Below are positions 18,148 to 26,465 of a DNA stretch of 64,000 bases, one piece after another. A program made the position numbers and the translations under genes. The stretch is taken from contig NZ_NJFZ01000015.1 in NCBI RefSeq assembly GCF_002270355.1, forward strand, positions 62,001 through 126,000, given 5' to 3'. The notes under the pieces are model-generated. The model did not search any database. It was given only the letters and a program-made list of their open reading frames with translations, and was not told the origin of the DNA. Origin of the DNA: Flectobacillus sp. BAB-3569. Lineage in GTDB: Bacteria > Bacteroidota > Bacteroidia > Cytophagales > Spirosomataceae. Each line of letters opens with the position of its first letter. Within the stretch, counting starts at the first letter, position 1.

Positions 18148-20670
18148 ATGAAAAAAGGACAGCTGAGTGAAAAAGAGTTTAGTTATCAAGACTTTATTGG
18201 AAAATATTCTGATATGAATTATGTATTAGTAGTGAAAGATCAAGAATATCCGAATTCGAACTTATTTACCATCCTTTATAACGATAAAGGAAAAATATAT
18301 GATATTTTGGACGAGGAGATGGAAAAAGTTTTGGCAACAAAAGCCCTACATCAAACACCAGATTTGGAACAAAAATATTCCCCACAACAGCTATTAAAGA
18401 TATCATCTGGTACTATAATAAAAAATGAAAAGTATACTGATAACTCTACATTCCCTAAATGTATTACATTTTACACGAATATACATGATTTTGGACCGAA
18501 TGAGATTATTGAAATATTTGAAGGAAAAGTTACTGAAGAAAATGGAGTTTTTGAGTTAAAGCAAAAAGCTTTACACTCATTAGTTAAAGATTGTTATATC
18601 CAATCTAGTAACTCTTTTTTTATTTTAGAGAATGATGCTCTAATAGGGCCATTCAAAGTAAAAAATACCGATACTTCAGGAGAGTTTATTGTGGAAAAGA
18701 GTCTATGGAAACAATTTGGAAAGTATAAGTTTGAAATAGATTCATTTATTGAGTTTAGGGTGAATGATATAACAAGACGTATACATATCCCAAAAGTTAA
18801 TGAATTGCAAATTATTGAGAAATTAGATTTTGTTACTGATAATGATTTAATCGATGAGTTTGAACTTGATATTTACAGCCACCCTGAACAATATTCTGAG
18901 ATAAATACAAAAGTATTGTTGAGTACATTGAAAGAGGTTATTTCATCCAATTATGTCCAAAGTACTCAGCAAAGTGAGAGAATTATAAGGCTTTTGAAAA
19001 AAGCGGAAACCAAAGTGATTTCCAAAATAGATATAGGAAAAGTTTTTCCAGAAATTACTGAACTAAAGACTGAAATTGACAATTTGAAACTCGAAAAACT
19101 TTCTCTTCAAAGTGAGCTGGAGAAAGTTCTTGATCAAAAGAACAGAACAGAGAATGAAATTTTATTAGTTGATACAGACTTGAAAAGTTTGAGAGATGAA
19201 ATTACACATATTGAGAAATTTATAGAGGAAAAAGCAAAAGAGCAAAAAACTAACCTTGAATCAGAGATAAAGAGGCTTGAACAGCAGAAGGCAAGTCTTG
19301 ATACAGAAATTGAAATAGAAAGGAATAAAAAAGAGGAAAAGATTAAAAATCTTGAAAATCTTATCAAATACTTGGAGGAGAAGGAAAATTCTTTGAAGAG
19401 TGGGATAAAAACATTACAAGATGAGTTTACGAATGAGCAAAAATCGGCTCATTTAAAGTTGAAGGAGTTATTAATGCAAAATCAACACTATAATATACTT
19501 AGTGGAAGAGAAATATTTGGAGAATCTCATACTCCATTGAATAGTTTTACATCTTTCCAAATTGTAAAATCAACAGGAGAAAATCTTAGTAAATTTGAAA
19601 AATACAAAAATCTAAAAGAAAATATTCTTACAATTTTAAACAAAAACAATAGAAGAATAGATTCTCATTTTTTAGATAATATACTTCTTTCAATCCATCA
19701 GAATACTCTTACATTATTTGCAGGTTTACCAGGAACAGGTAAAACATCCTTAGTAAGGTTGCTAATCAATATTTTGACTCCTCGAGAGAGAATTAGGGAG
19801 GTTGCTGTAAGTAGAGGATGGACATCTCAAAAAGATTTAATTGGATTTTTAAACCCTCTTTCAAAATTGTTTCATGCGTCACCCACAAACCTTTATAATT
19901 TACTCAAACAATTAGATTGGGAGAGAGAGAGAGAGATCTTTATGGACTCTCCGTTAGCATATGTGTTATTGGACGAGGCAAACCTTAGCCCGCTTGAACA
20001 CTATTGGTCGGTTTTTTACAATTTAACTGATAATTATGCAAGTAAGAATAACTATTTGAAAATTAATCTAGGAGATTCCGAAGTTCTTGAATATCCGAAT
20101 AATCTTAGGTTTATTGGAACGATCAATTATGACCAGACAACAGAAGAGCTTTCCCCACGAGTTATTGATAGAACTAATATTATAAGAATGGATAATAATA
20201 AGTCTTTGGATATAAATAGGCTTACAAGTATGGACATAAGTAATATTAATTTATCATTCAGAGACTGTATAGATATATTTGGTTTAATTGATTTCTCTGA
20301 TCAGCATGATATATCAATGGATGAGACTTTCGATAGAGAGTTTAATGATATAAAGAGAAAATTTGAAGAGCTAAAAATATATATTAGCCCGCGAGTACAA
20401 ATAAGTATAAAGCAATATTGCAAAATTGCTAATACAATAATGTATGAAAAAAACAAACCACTTGACTATTGTATTAGTCAACGACTTCTTCCATTAATTA
20501 GAGTTCAGGGCTCATCTGCAAAAGCAAAGTTGAACGAATTAAAAGATATATTAGACAAGAATAAATATGATATATCTTCTAGGATTTTGACAGACATAAT
20601 TCAGAGAGGAGAAGAGGGTGAAGTTTTTCAAGATAATTTCAACTATTTTTTGACCCTATCAAATGTTTAA
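18148..20670 (+). CDS. McrB-like AAA+ ATPase with long central coiled coil (type IV restriction)
   Basis: An 840-residue protein. Residues 1-290 form an N-terminal region of no recognised family, where target-recognition domains usually sit. Residues about 305-445 are a long, charged coiled coil rich in E, K and L. The C-terminal AAA+ motor carries Walker A GLPGTGKT (526-533), Walker B VLLDEAN (606-612) and a sensor segment IGTINYDQTTEELSPRVIDR. The last is typical of the McrB branch, which in the classical system uses GTP and drives the McrC nuclease. The next gene overlaps by 8 bases and encodes the nuclease partner. The coiled coil recalls the CoCoNuT group of type IV systems, but no CoCoNuT helicase or RNase gene is nearby. 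Base composition is visibly AT-richer than the flanks. Confidence 0.85.
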   Translation: MKKGQLSEKEFSYQDFIGKYSDMNYVLVVKDQEYPNSNLFTILYNDKGKIYDILDEEMEKVLATKALHQTPDLEQKYSPQQLLKISSGTIIKNEKYTDNSTFPKCITFYTNIHDFGPNEIIEIFEGKVTEENGVFELKQKALHSLVKDCYIQSSNSFFILENDALIGPFKVKNTDTSGEFIVEKSLWKQFGKYKFEIDSFIEFRVNDITRRIHIPKVNELQIIEKLDFVTDNDLIDEFELDIYSHPEQYSEINTKVLLSTLKEVISSNYVQSTQQSERIIRLLKKAETKVISKIDIGKVFPEITELKTEIDNLKLEKLSLQSELEKVLDQKNRTENEILLVDTDLKSLRDEITHIEKFIEEKAKEQKTNLESEIKRLEQQKASLDTEIEIERNKKEEKIKNLENLIKYLEEKENSLKSGIKTLQDEFTNEQKSAHLKLKELLMQNQHYNILSGREIFGESHTPLNSFTSFQIVKSTGENLSKFEKYKNLKENILTILNKNNRRIDSHFLDNILLSIHQNTLTLFAGLPGTGKTSLVRLLINILTPRERIREVAVSRGWTSQKDLIGFLNPLSKLFHASPTNLYNLLKQLDWEREREIFMDSPLAYVLLDEANLSPLEHYWSVFYNLTDNYASKNNYLKINLGDSEVLEYPNNLRFIGTINYDQTTEELSPRVIDRTNIIRMDNNKSLDINRLTSMDISNINLSFRDCIDIFGLIDFSDQHDISMDETFDREFNDIKRKFEELKIYISPRVQISIKQYCKIANTIMYEKNKPLDYCISQRLLPLIRVQGSSAKAKLNELKDILDKNKYDISSRILTDIIQRGEEGEVFQDNFNYFLTLSNV

Positions 20671-22317
20671 ACTATATCAAGTTGTCAACAAGGTAAGAGA
20701 GGAAGTTTTACCTGTGAATGAGTTGTATACTGTGAATGAGCTTGGAGAGTATGAATTTTATTATAACAATTATAGTAAAATTGATATTGATAGCGTTTCT
20801 ATTTTCATTGAAGATTTAGAGATTGAAAGAAAAAATTATATTGTCACTGAAAATTCAATATACTCAAAAGAAGCAAATAGATTTTTTCAAGACTATTTTG
20901 GTTTTGCATCATTAAATATTAACAATGAAGTTTTCAAATTTAATATTCTTATTGAAAAATTTAATATTGTCGAAATAGAGAACATACTTTTATTTTTGTG
21001 GAATTGCGAAAATAAACTTTTTGAAAATTTTTTTTCTAAAAGTACAATTAATTCTAAGATATTAAATAGTGGCTATAATTATGAATACACTTCAAAACTA
21101 TTGACTTTCGCCAATAGTTTTTATGATTTTTTCAGAGACTTTACCCTGCTTTTTGTAATACGCCTTATTCTGTGCTTAGAAATACAATTAGTACAATAGA
21201 TTACTCCCCTAGAGATATTTCAGAATATTCCATTAACTGGATTTTAGGCAATATTGATTCTGTGATTTTTGATGAATCTTATGCAGGATTACCTGATTCA
21301 ATTTGTATTGGAAATAAATATGGAATACTGGATAGAATTGATACTGAAAAAAGTGTAGAAAGCTTTAGTACTTATGAAAATAAAATTCTTTTGGGTGCTT
21401 TTATAAAGATGCTTTCAAATCTAAAGCATCTTAAAAAGATAATAGACTCTTCAATAGATACTTATACATATGGGTATGGAAATTATGTTGATTTTAGAGA
21501 TTTAAAAAAAACTCCCTTTTTAAAGCTTTTCAAGGATGCTAATTCCTTGGAAAAACAAATCGAAGGTCTCTATAACAGATATTGTAATATTTTTGTTGGC
21601 GTGGAACCCAAGGTAGAAAAACCAAGAGTTACTAACATTTTTCTTCAAAATAGTCTCTACAGAGAAGCGTTCAGAAAAATTCAAGAAACTTTTAATTACA
21701 AGTTTGTATTTGATGGTGAATTAAGTTTGTTAAATATTAAAAGGTTGAGTACACTTTATGAGTTCTATAATTTTCATCTAATTATCAATTTTTTCAAAAA
21801 TAAATTGAATATCGATTTATTCGAGGTAAGAGAACAATCAAATCGACAAGATAATTTTATAGATAGAGTTTCATTCAAAAGCGACACAATATCAATTGAT
21901 ATTTATTACAATTATCACTACCCAAGTATTTTAACCAATTTAGTGAGAATAGACAAGAAAAGAGGTACATATTATACTCCTGATTATATAATTAATATTA
22001 GAAATGAATATGTGGATACAACCATCATTTTAGACGCAAAATATTCGAAATTAGAGACAGTAAGATCTCGTTATTTACCAGATTGTATATTCAAATATAT
22101 TTTGAACACTGGATTTAAAGATGAAAAATATCGAAAAATTGATTATCTTATTCTTCTATATTCGGGTGAAACTTATGAACTTACTGTCGAAAATAATGAG
22201 TTTTCACCACAAGTATTTATAATTCCTTCAAAACCTAGGTTTGAGTATTTCTTGGAAGCTCAGTTGAACACAATTATTGAAAAAGAAATACCAAACTCAT
22301 TTTACAAAAAAAAATAG
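20663..22317 (+). pseudogene. McrC-like DUF2357/PD-(D/E)XK nuclease, frameshifted at a T run
   Basis: Two overlapping frames (20663-21199 and an open frame continuing to 22317) together encode one protein of about 551 residues. The first frame reads to TLLFVIRLI and stops. One extra T in the T5 run at 21150-21154 would give TLLFCNTPYSVLRNTIS and continue to the end. The C-terminal half shows the nuclease core: D441 in YYTPDYIINI, then D458-A-K460 in IILDAKYSK, as in PDDEXK_7 nucleases paired with DUF2357 and McrB-like ATPases. It overlaps the ATPase gene by 8 bases. As read, the second half would need internal initiation, for example at the GTG at 21172. A sequencing error is the simplest explanation; real inactivation or programmed slippage remain possible. 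Confidence 0.8.
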
Positions 22318-22546
22318 ATTTATAAAAAGTGGAACTGGGTAAGAATCTAAATTAATACAAAAGATCAACTTGACATGTTGGGGATATCTAATCTGGATGC
22401 GATTTTTCTATTATATTAGTAGTTCCTAAACATACATTGTAACTTCTCTTTGATGATTAGTTAGCTTTATTGAATAGTCTGTCTGTTTAAATTCATCCTG
22501 CAGATTTAATTTGGAGGAATAAAGTTATGACTTATAATGTAGTTTT

Positions 22547-22580
22547 TCTACTTTGTTGGAGTTTTCTCCGACAAAGTAGA
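22547..22580. repeat. GTTGGAG hairpin closing the restriction island
   Basis: A 15-base stem with one mismatch (TCTACTTTGTTGGAG / CTCCGACAAAGTAGA) around TTTT. The core GTTGGAG...CTCC is shared with the two 123-bp repeats before the island. It sits just past the end of xerD and may also serve as its terminator. The 230 bases before it (22318-22546) hold nothing recognisable. Confidence 0.6.
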
Positions 22581-22597
22581 AAATATTCTACTATTCA

Positions 22598-23509
22598 CTA
22601 CCTAAACCCTCTATTCCTCGGATGGAAATCTACAATGGTTTGTTGTAGATAGGCTCGGTCGAGGTGTGTGTATATTTCGGTGGTTGTAATGCTTGAATGT
22701 CCCAACATTTCTTGGATAGCCCTTAAATCTGCGCCACCTTCAATCAAATGGGTTGCAAAAGAATGCCGAAAGGTGTGTGGACTGATATTTTTCTGAATAC
22801 CTGCCATCATGGCTAGATCTTTGATAATCAAAAACACCATCACTCTGGTAAGGTTTTTCCCTCGGCGATTTAAAAAAAGATGGTCTGAAAAATCAGTCTG
22901 AATTGGCTGATGCTTTCTGATTTCTTCCATGTAAATCTGGGTGTAGTGCATGGCATCTCTGCCGATTGGCACTAACCTTACTTTATCTCCTTTTCCTCGA
23001 ACTCTGATAAAACCAATGTCAAAATAGCACTCTGAAATTTTTAAGTCTACCAGTTCTGACACGCGAAGCCCTGAACTGTACAATACTTCTAGCATCGCTC
23101 TGTTGCGAGTACCTTCAGGTGTGGAGAGGTCGATGGTCTCCAGCATTTGTACAATTTCGGGATAGCTGAGCGTAGAAGGTAATTTCCTGCCAACTTTGGG
23201 CGAGGCTATCAGAAGTGTTGGGTCTTGTTTGATAACGTCCTCTACTTCAAGGTATTTATAGAAAGCTTTGAGTCCCGACAACATACGGGCTTGAGAAGTG
23301 GCTTCTAGTCCTAATTCGTCGATATACTGAAAAAAGCTGAAGATATGCTTGTCGCTAACCTCCGTTACTGACGGGGCGTCTTCGTGAGTGATTTCGAGAT
23401 ATTCCCAGAATTTGCTAACGTCACGGATATACGCCTCAATGGAGTTCTCTGAAAGTGCCCTTTCGAGTGTAAGGTAGTTTTTGAAGTTTTTTATATAAAT
23501 TTGCCACAT
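22598..23509 (-). CDS. xerD: Tyrosine recombinase XerD
   Basis: A 303-residue tyrosine recombinase of normal Xer length. The N-terminal SAM-like core-binding domain covers residues 1-90. The catalytic domain has the first arginine in SSGLRVSELVDL, then HTFRHSFATHL (H-x-x-R), LGHSSITTTEIYTH with the second His, and the nucleophilic Tyr. With XerC it resolves chromosome dimers at dif. The divergent neighbour aroQ (191-base gap) is an arrangement often seen in this phylum, so this is the housekeeping enzyme and not the integrase of the adjacent restriction island, although it borders it. Confidence 0.9.
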   Translation of the reverse strand: MWQIYIKNFKNYLTLERALSENSIEAYIRDVSKFWEYLEITHEDAPSVTEVSDKHIFSFFQYIDELGLEATSQARMLSGLKAFYKYLEVEDVIKQDPTLLIASPKVGRKLPSTLSYPEIVQMLETIDLSTPEGTRNRAMLEVLYSSGLRVSELVDLKISECYFDIGFIRVRGKGDKVRLVPIGRDAMHYTQIYMEEIRKHQPIQTDFSDHLFLNRRGKNLTRVMVFLIIKDLAMMAGIQKNISPHTFRHSFATHLIEGGADLRAIQEMLGHSSITTTEIYTHLDRAYLQQTIVDFHPRNRGFR

Positions 23510-23700
23510 CTTGATACTTCCAAAATAAGTGAAAACAAAGCGGTATTGATGAACTAGCGAGTTTGAGGCTTTGTTTTAGAATATAATTTTACTTGTATTT
23601 TGCGAAGCTAATCAATATTTGGCATATTCGTAGAATCAGGCGGGTTGGATGGAGCTTTTTCAAGGCCTGATTACATTTTTAACTTTAAATTGATACTGTT

Positions 23701-24125
23701 GTGACAAAAAAGCAGATTTTAATCGTGAATGGTCCTAACTTGAACTTGTTGGGAAAACGTGAGCCAGAGATATACGGTCACCAAACATTTGAGCAGTATT
23801 TTGAAATACTAAGAGACAAGTATGAAGGTCCTGTAGATTTGCACTATTTTCAGTCAAATCATGAAGGTGCTTTAATCGACAAAATCCACGAGGTAGGTTT
23901 TACTTTTGATGGAATCGTTTTGAATGCGGGCGGACTAACACACACGTCTATTGCCTTAGCAGATGCTATTGCAGCAGTAAAAACGCCAACGGTAGAGGTA
24001 CATATTTCAAATGTACATGCTCGTGAAGAGTACCGTCACCATAGTTTTTGAGCAAAAATTGTATCGGAATTATCATTGGCTTTGGCTTAAGAGGATACGA
24101 TTTTGCTATCCAAACATTTTTATAA
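23701..24125 (+). pseudogene. aroQ: Type II 3-dehydroquinate dehydratase, frameshifted at a T run
   Basis: The GTG at 23701 opens a frame with the type II signature [21 protein letters not shown] and the active-site region [18 protein letters not shown]. It then stops at 24051 after 116 residues. Adding one T to the T5 run at 24045-24049 continues the protein as [20 protein letters not shown] to a stop at 24125, giving 141 residues, the normal family length. The restored tail matches the expected G-x-G-L-x-G-Y end of the fold. The enzyme carries out step three of the shikimate pathway. Loss of such a gene in a free-living bacterium would be surprising, so an assembly indel is likely. Confidence 0.85.
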
Positions 24126-24188
24126 TGGAAAATAGGAGTGATGAATTCCAAACTCATCACTCATGGATTCACATTAGGATTGCACGAC

Positions 24189-24282
24189 TGGTTTTGAACT
24201 ATTTCGGATTTGAGATTGCTGATTTCGGAAATTTAAAAAATGCTTTAAACTTCCGAAATCTAGCATTCGATATCCGAAATGG
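24189..24282. repeat. MITE-like inverted repeat (TTTCGGAAAT family)
   Basis: A left arm containing GATTGCTGATTTCGGAAAT and a right arm containing TTCCGAAATCTAGCATTCGA then TATCCGAAAT are nearly inverted copies around an AT-rich centre. The same design occurs at 35735-35828 and 56910-57056. Confidence 0.65.
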
Positions 24283-24330
24283 TCAAATTTGTTTGAACTC
24301 CCAATTCTCCACACTAACGGCCTTACTACG

Positions 24331-25425
24331 ATGATTACATTTTATCCAGGACCTTCCAAAGTTTATCCAGTGGTTGAGCATTATCTCAAACAAGCCTTTG
24401 ACGAGGGCGTGCTTAGTATCAATCACCGTAGTCAGACTTGTATGCAGATTACCCGCTCGGCTATAGAGTTACTTCACCAAAAACTACATATTCCCGAAGA
24501 TTATACCATTTATTTTGTATCCTCGGCTACGGAGGTTTGGGAAATTATTGCCCAATCGCTTACTCAACGTCATAGTTTACATCTATACAATGGAGCGTTT
24601 GGCGACAAATGGGCTGAATATGCAGGACGTATTTTACCACAAGTAACAAGAGTTGTGTATGATTATGAACAGTCGATAGAAGAGATATTATTGCCAGACT
24701 CCGATGCTGATGTGGTGTGTTTGACTCACAATGAAACCTCTAACGGAACTCATTTGAAGCAATGGAATACTATTTTAGCAAAATACCCTGACGCTCTTAT
24801 TGCGGTAGATGCGACTTCTTCGATGGCAGGTGTTGAGTTAGATTGGCAGTCAGCAGATATCTGGTTTGCTTCTGTGCAAAAATGTTTTGGTTTACCCGCT
24901 GGTATGGCCGTAATGGTATGTTCACCCAGAGCATTGCAATATGCGGAATCGATTGGAGATCGAAAGTACTATAATAGTTTGTTGTTTATGAATGATAATT
25001 TCAAAAAATATCAGACTCATTATACGCCCAATGTGCTGGAAATCTATTTGTTATCAAAGATTTTAGAGCAAATACCAGATATTTCAGGAACTTCCGCACG
25101 GATAGAGGCTCAAGCAAAAGAATGGTACGATTTTTTTGAAGAACATTTTGATACCGATCTAACACATGGTGGTGTAAAGCCTTTAGTGCACAATCCTGAA
25201 TTACGTTCGGATACGGTATTGGCTATTGAAGCTCAACCAGCTGTAGTCAAACATATCAAGCAAATCATGGAAGCGCAAGGGATAACATTAGGCAATGGCT
25301 ATGGTGCATGGAAAGATACCACCTTTCGTATCGCCAATTTTCCTGCGATTTCTGAGGCCGACCGTTTGGCTTTGCGAGAGCAGTTATTATTACATTTACC
25401 TAACAAAGCGGTTGTAACAGTTTAA
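24331..25425 (+). CDS. Class V aminotransferase, phosphoserine aminotransferase-like
   Basis: A 364-residue PLP enzyme read from ATG 24331, where the conserved FYPGPSKVYP begins. The 14 upstream in-frame residues lie in repeat DNA and are not part of the gene. CLTHNETSNGT, AVDATSSMAG and ASVQKCFGLPAGM (containing the Schiff-base lysine) are the cofactor-binding blocks of the class V fold. The N-terminal pattern with INHRS resembles SerC and alanine-glyoxylate aminotransferases. SerC activity in serine biosynthesis is plausible, but the reaction is not proven by sequence. Confidence 0.8.
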   Translation: MITFYPGPSKVYPVVEHYLKQAFDEGVLSINHRSQTCMQITRSAIELLHQKLHIPEDYTIYFVSSATEVWEIIAQSLTQRHSLHLYNGAFGDKWAEYAGRILPQVTRVVYDYEQSIEEILLPDSDADVVCLTHNETSNGTHLKQWNTILAKYPDALIAVDATSSMAGVELDWQSADIWFASVQKCFGLPAGMAVMVCSPRALQYAESIGDRKYYNSLLFMNDNFKKYQTHYTPNVLEIYLLSKILEQIPDISGTSARIEAQAKEWYDFFEEHFDTDLTHGGVKPLVHNPELRSDTVLAIEAQPAVVKHIKQIMEAQGITLGNGYGAWKDTTFRIANFPAISEADRLALREQLLLHLPNKAVVTV

Positions 25426-25568
25426 AAAAATATTGTGCCATACGCTGTAGGCAGAAGGCAAAAATATATTGATCATTTCATAAAGAATATTTTACCGAGT
25501 GCTCATAGCCCACAGCCGAAACCTAAAATATTACTTCTACTTTTTCATCAACTAAACCCTGCCAAATC

Positions 25569-26141
25569 ATGAATTTCAATTTAAAGGAGATTTTCTCTGT
25601 TTCACTCATTTTGTTTTCTGTTATCGATATTCTTGGGTCGATTCCTGTGATTATTGATTTACGTAAAAAAACAGGTAATATTCACCCAGAACAAGCCACC
25701 TTGGTGTCGGGCGGTATTATGATTGCATTTTTGTATGTCGGAAAATCTATATTGAGTCTTTTTGGTGTCGATATTAATTCATTTGCCATTGCTGGAGCAT
25801 TGATTATTTTCTTGATTGGTCTCGAAATGATTTTAGGACGAAATATCTTTAAATCGGAAGAAGTTTCAGGTTCAAAAGCTGCTTCGATTGTGCCTTTAGC
25901 ATTCCCTATTATCGCTGGAGCAGGTACAATGACGACTATTCTCTCTTTAAAATCCCAGTATGATGAAATCAACATTTTGATAGGGGTGTTTCTCAACCTG
26001 ATCTTTATTTATATAGTACTTCGCTCAAGTGAATGGATTGAAAAAATGCTAGGTCAGGGAGGTACAAACGTGCTCAGAAAAGTATTTGGGGTAATTCTTT
26101 TGGCGATTGCTATCAAGATTATCAAAACTAGAATAGGATAG
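25569..26141 (+). CDS. MarC-family integral membrane protein
   Basis: A 190-residue protein with six predicted membrane segments. MarC hallmarks are the N-terminal FSLILFSVIDILGSIPVI, then IAGALIIFLIGLEMILG and IVPLAFPIIAGAGTMTTILS. The family belongs to the LysE-like superfamily of membrane transporters. Its substrate is unsettled, and the old link to multiple antibiotic resistance was not upheld. The gene is monocistronic, ending 100 bases before a hairpin terminator. Confidence 0.9.
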   Translation: MNFNLKEIFSVSLILFSVIDILGSIPVIIDLRKKTGNIHPEQATLVSGGIMIAFLYVGKSILSLFGVDINSFAIAGALIIFLIGLEMILGRNIFKSEEVSGSKAASIVPLAFPIIAGAGTMTTILSLKSQYDEINILIGVFLNLIFIYIVLRSSEWIEKMLGQGGTNVLRKVFGVILLAIAIKIIKTRIG

Positions 26142-26187
26142 TTCTGAATGATGAGTTTTGAGATATTTTTACATGTATTTATACTGT

Positions 26188-26210
26188 TGAGACGCAATGA
26201 TTGCGTCTCA
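26188..26210. repeat. Perfect palindrome TGAGACGCAA / TTGCGTCTCA
   Basis: A 10-base perfect inverted repeat with a 3-base centre. A degenerate version lies near 33212. In both places it precedes a GCATGATAG motif and a similar GCGTTCGA hairpin, so the whole segment is a duplicated intergenic unit. Confidence 0.6.
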
Positions 26211-26240
26211 AACCGAGTCATATCTAGCATGATAGTAAAA

Positions 26241-26278
26241 AAAAGGCGTTCGAAAAACTAATTTCGAACGCCTTTTTT
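26241..26278. terminator. Bidirectional terminator between marC and the TonB receptor
   Basis: A 15-base stem AAAAGGCGTTCGAAA / TTTCGAACGCCTTTT flanked by A and T runs. It serves the convergent marC (plus) and receptor (minus) genes. The 187 bases from 26279 to 26465 hold nothing recognisable. Confidence 0.9.
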
Positions 26279-26465
26279 AATGAGAATGCGATAGTCTAGG
26301 AAAATAGAATTCTGCCTTTATGATTTTAATGTATTAAGTAATAGAAAAGATAAATAATCAGTATTGAGGTGTAATTTGGATATAACATTTTGATTATGAA
26401 TATCTTCAAATAACCAATATACTATTAACTAATAACCTCTTCCTACTTAACAAATAACCTCATCA

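Noticed and set aside
21142-21160. Programmed -1 ribosomal frameshift in the McrC-like gene
   Set aside because: The site is not a good X-XXY-YYZ heptamer, no pseudoknot is evident, and three other genes show the same T-run defect, so a sequence error is more economical. Kept only as an alternative.
22598-23509. XerD as the integrase of the restriction island
   Set aside because: It has the length, motifs and divergent aroQ neighbour of housekeeping XerD, and no attachment-site pair was found.
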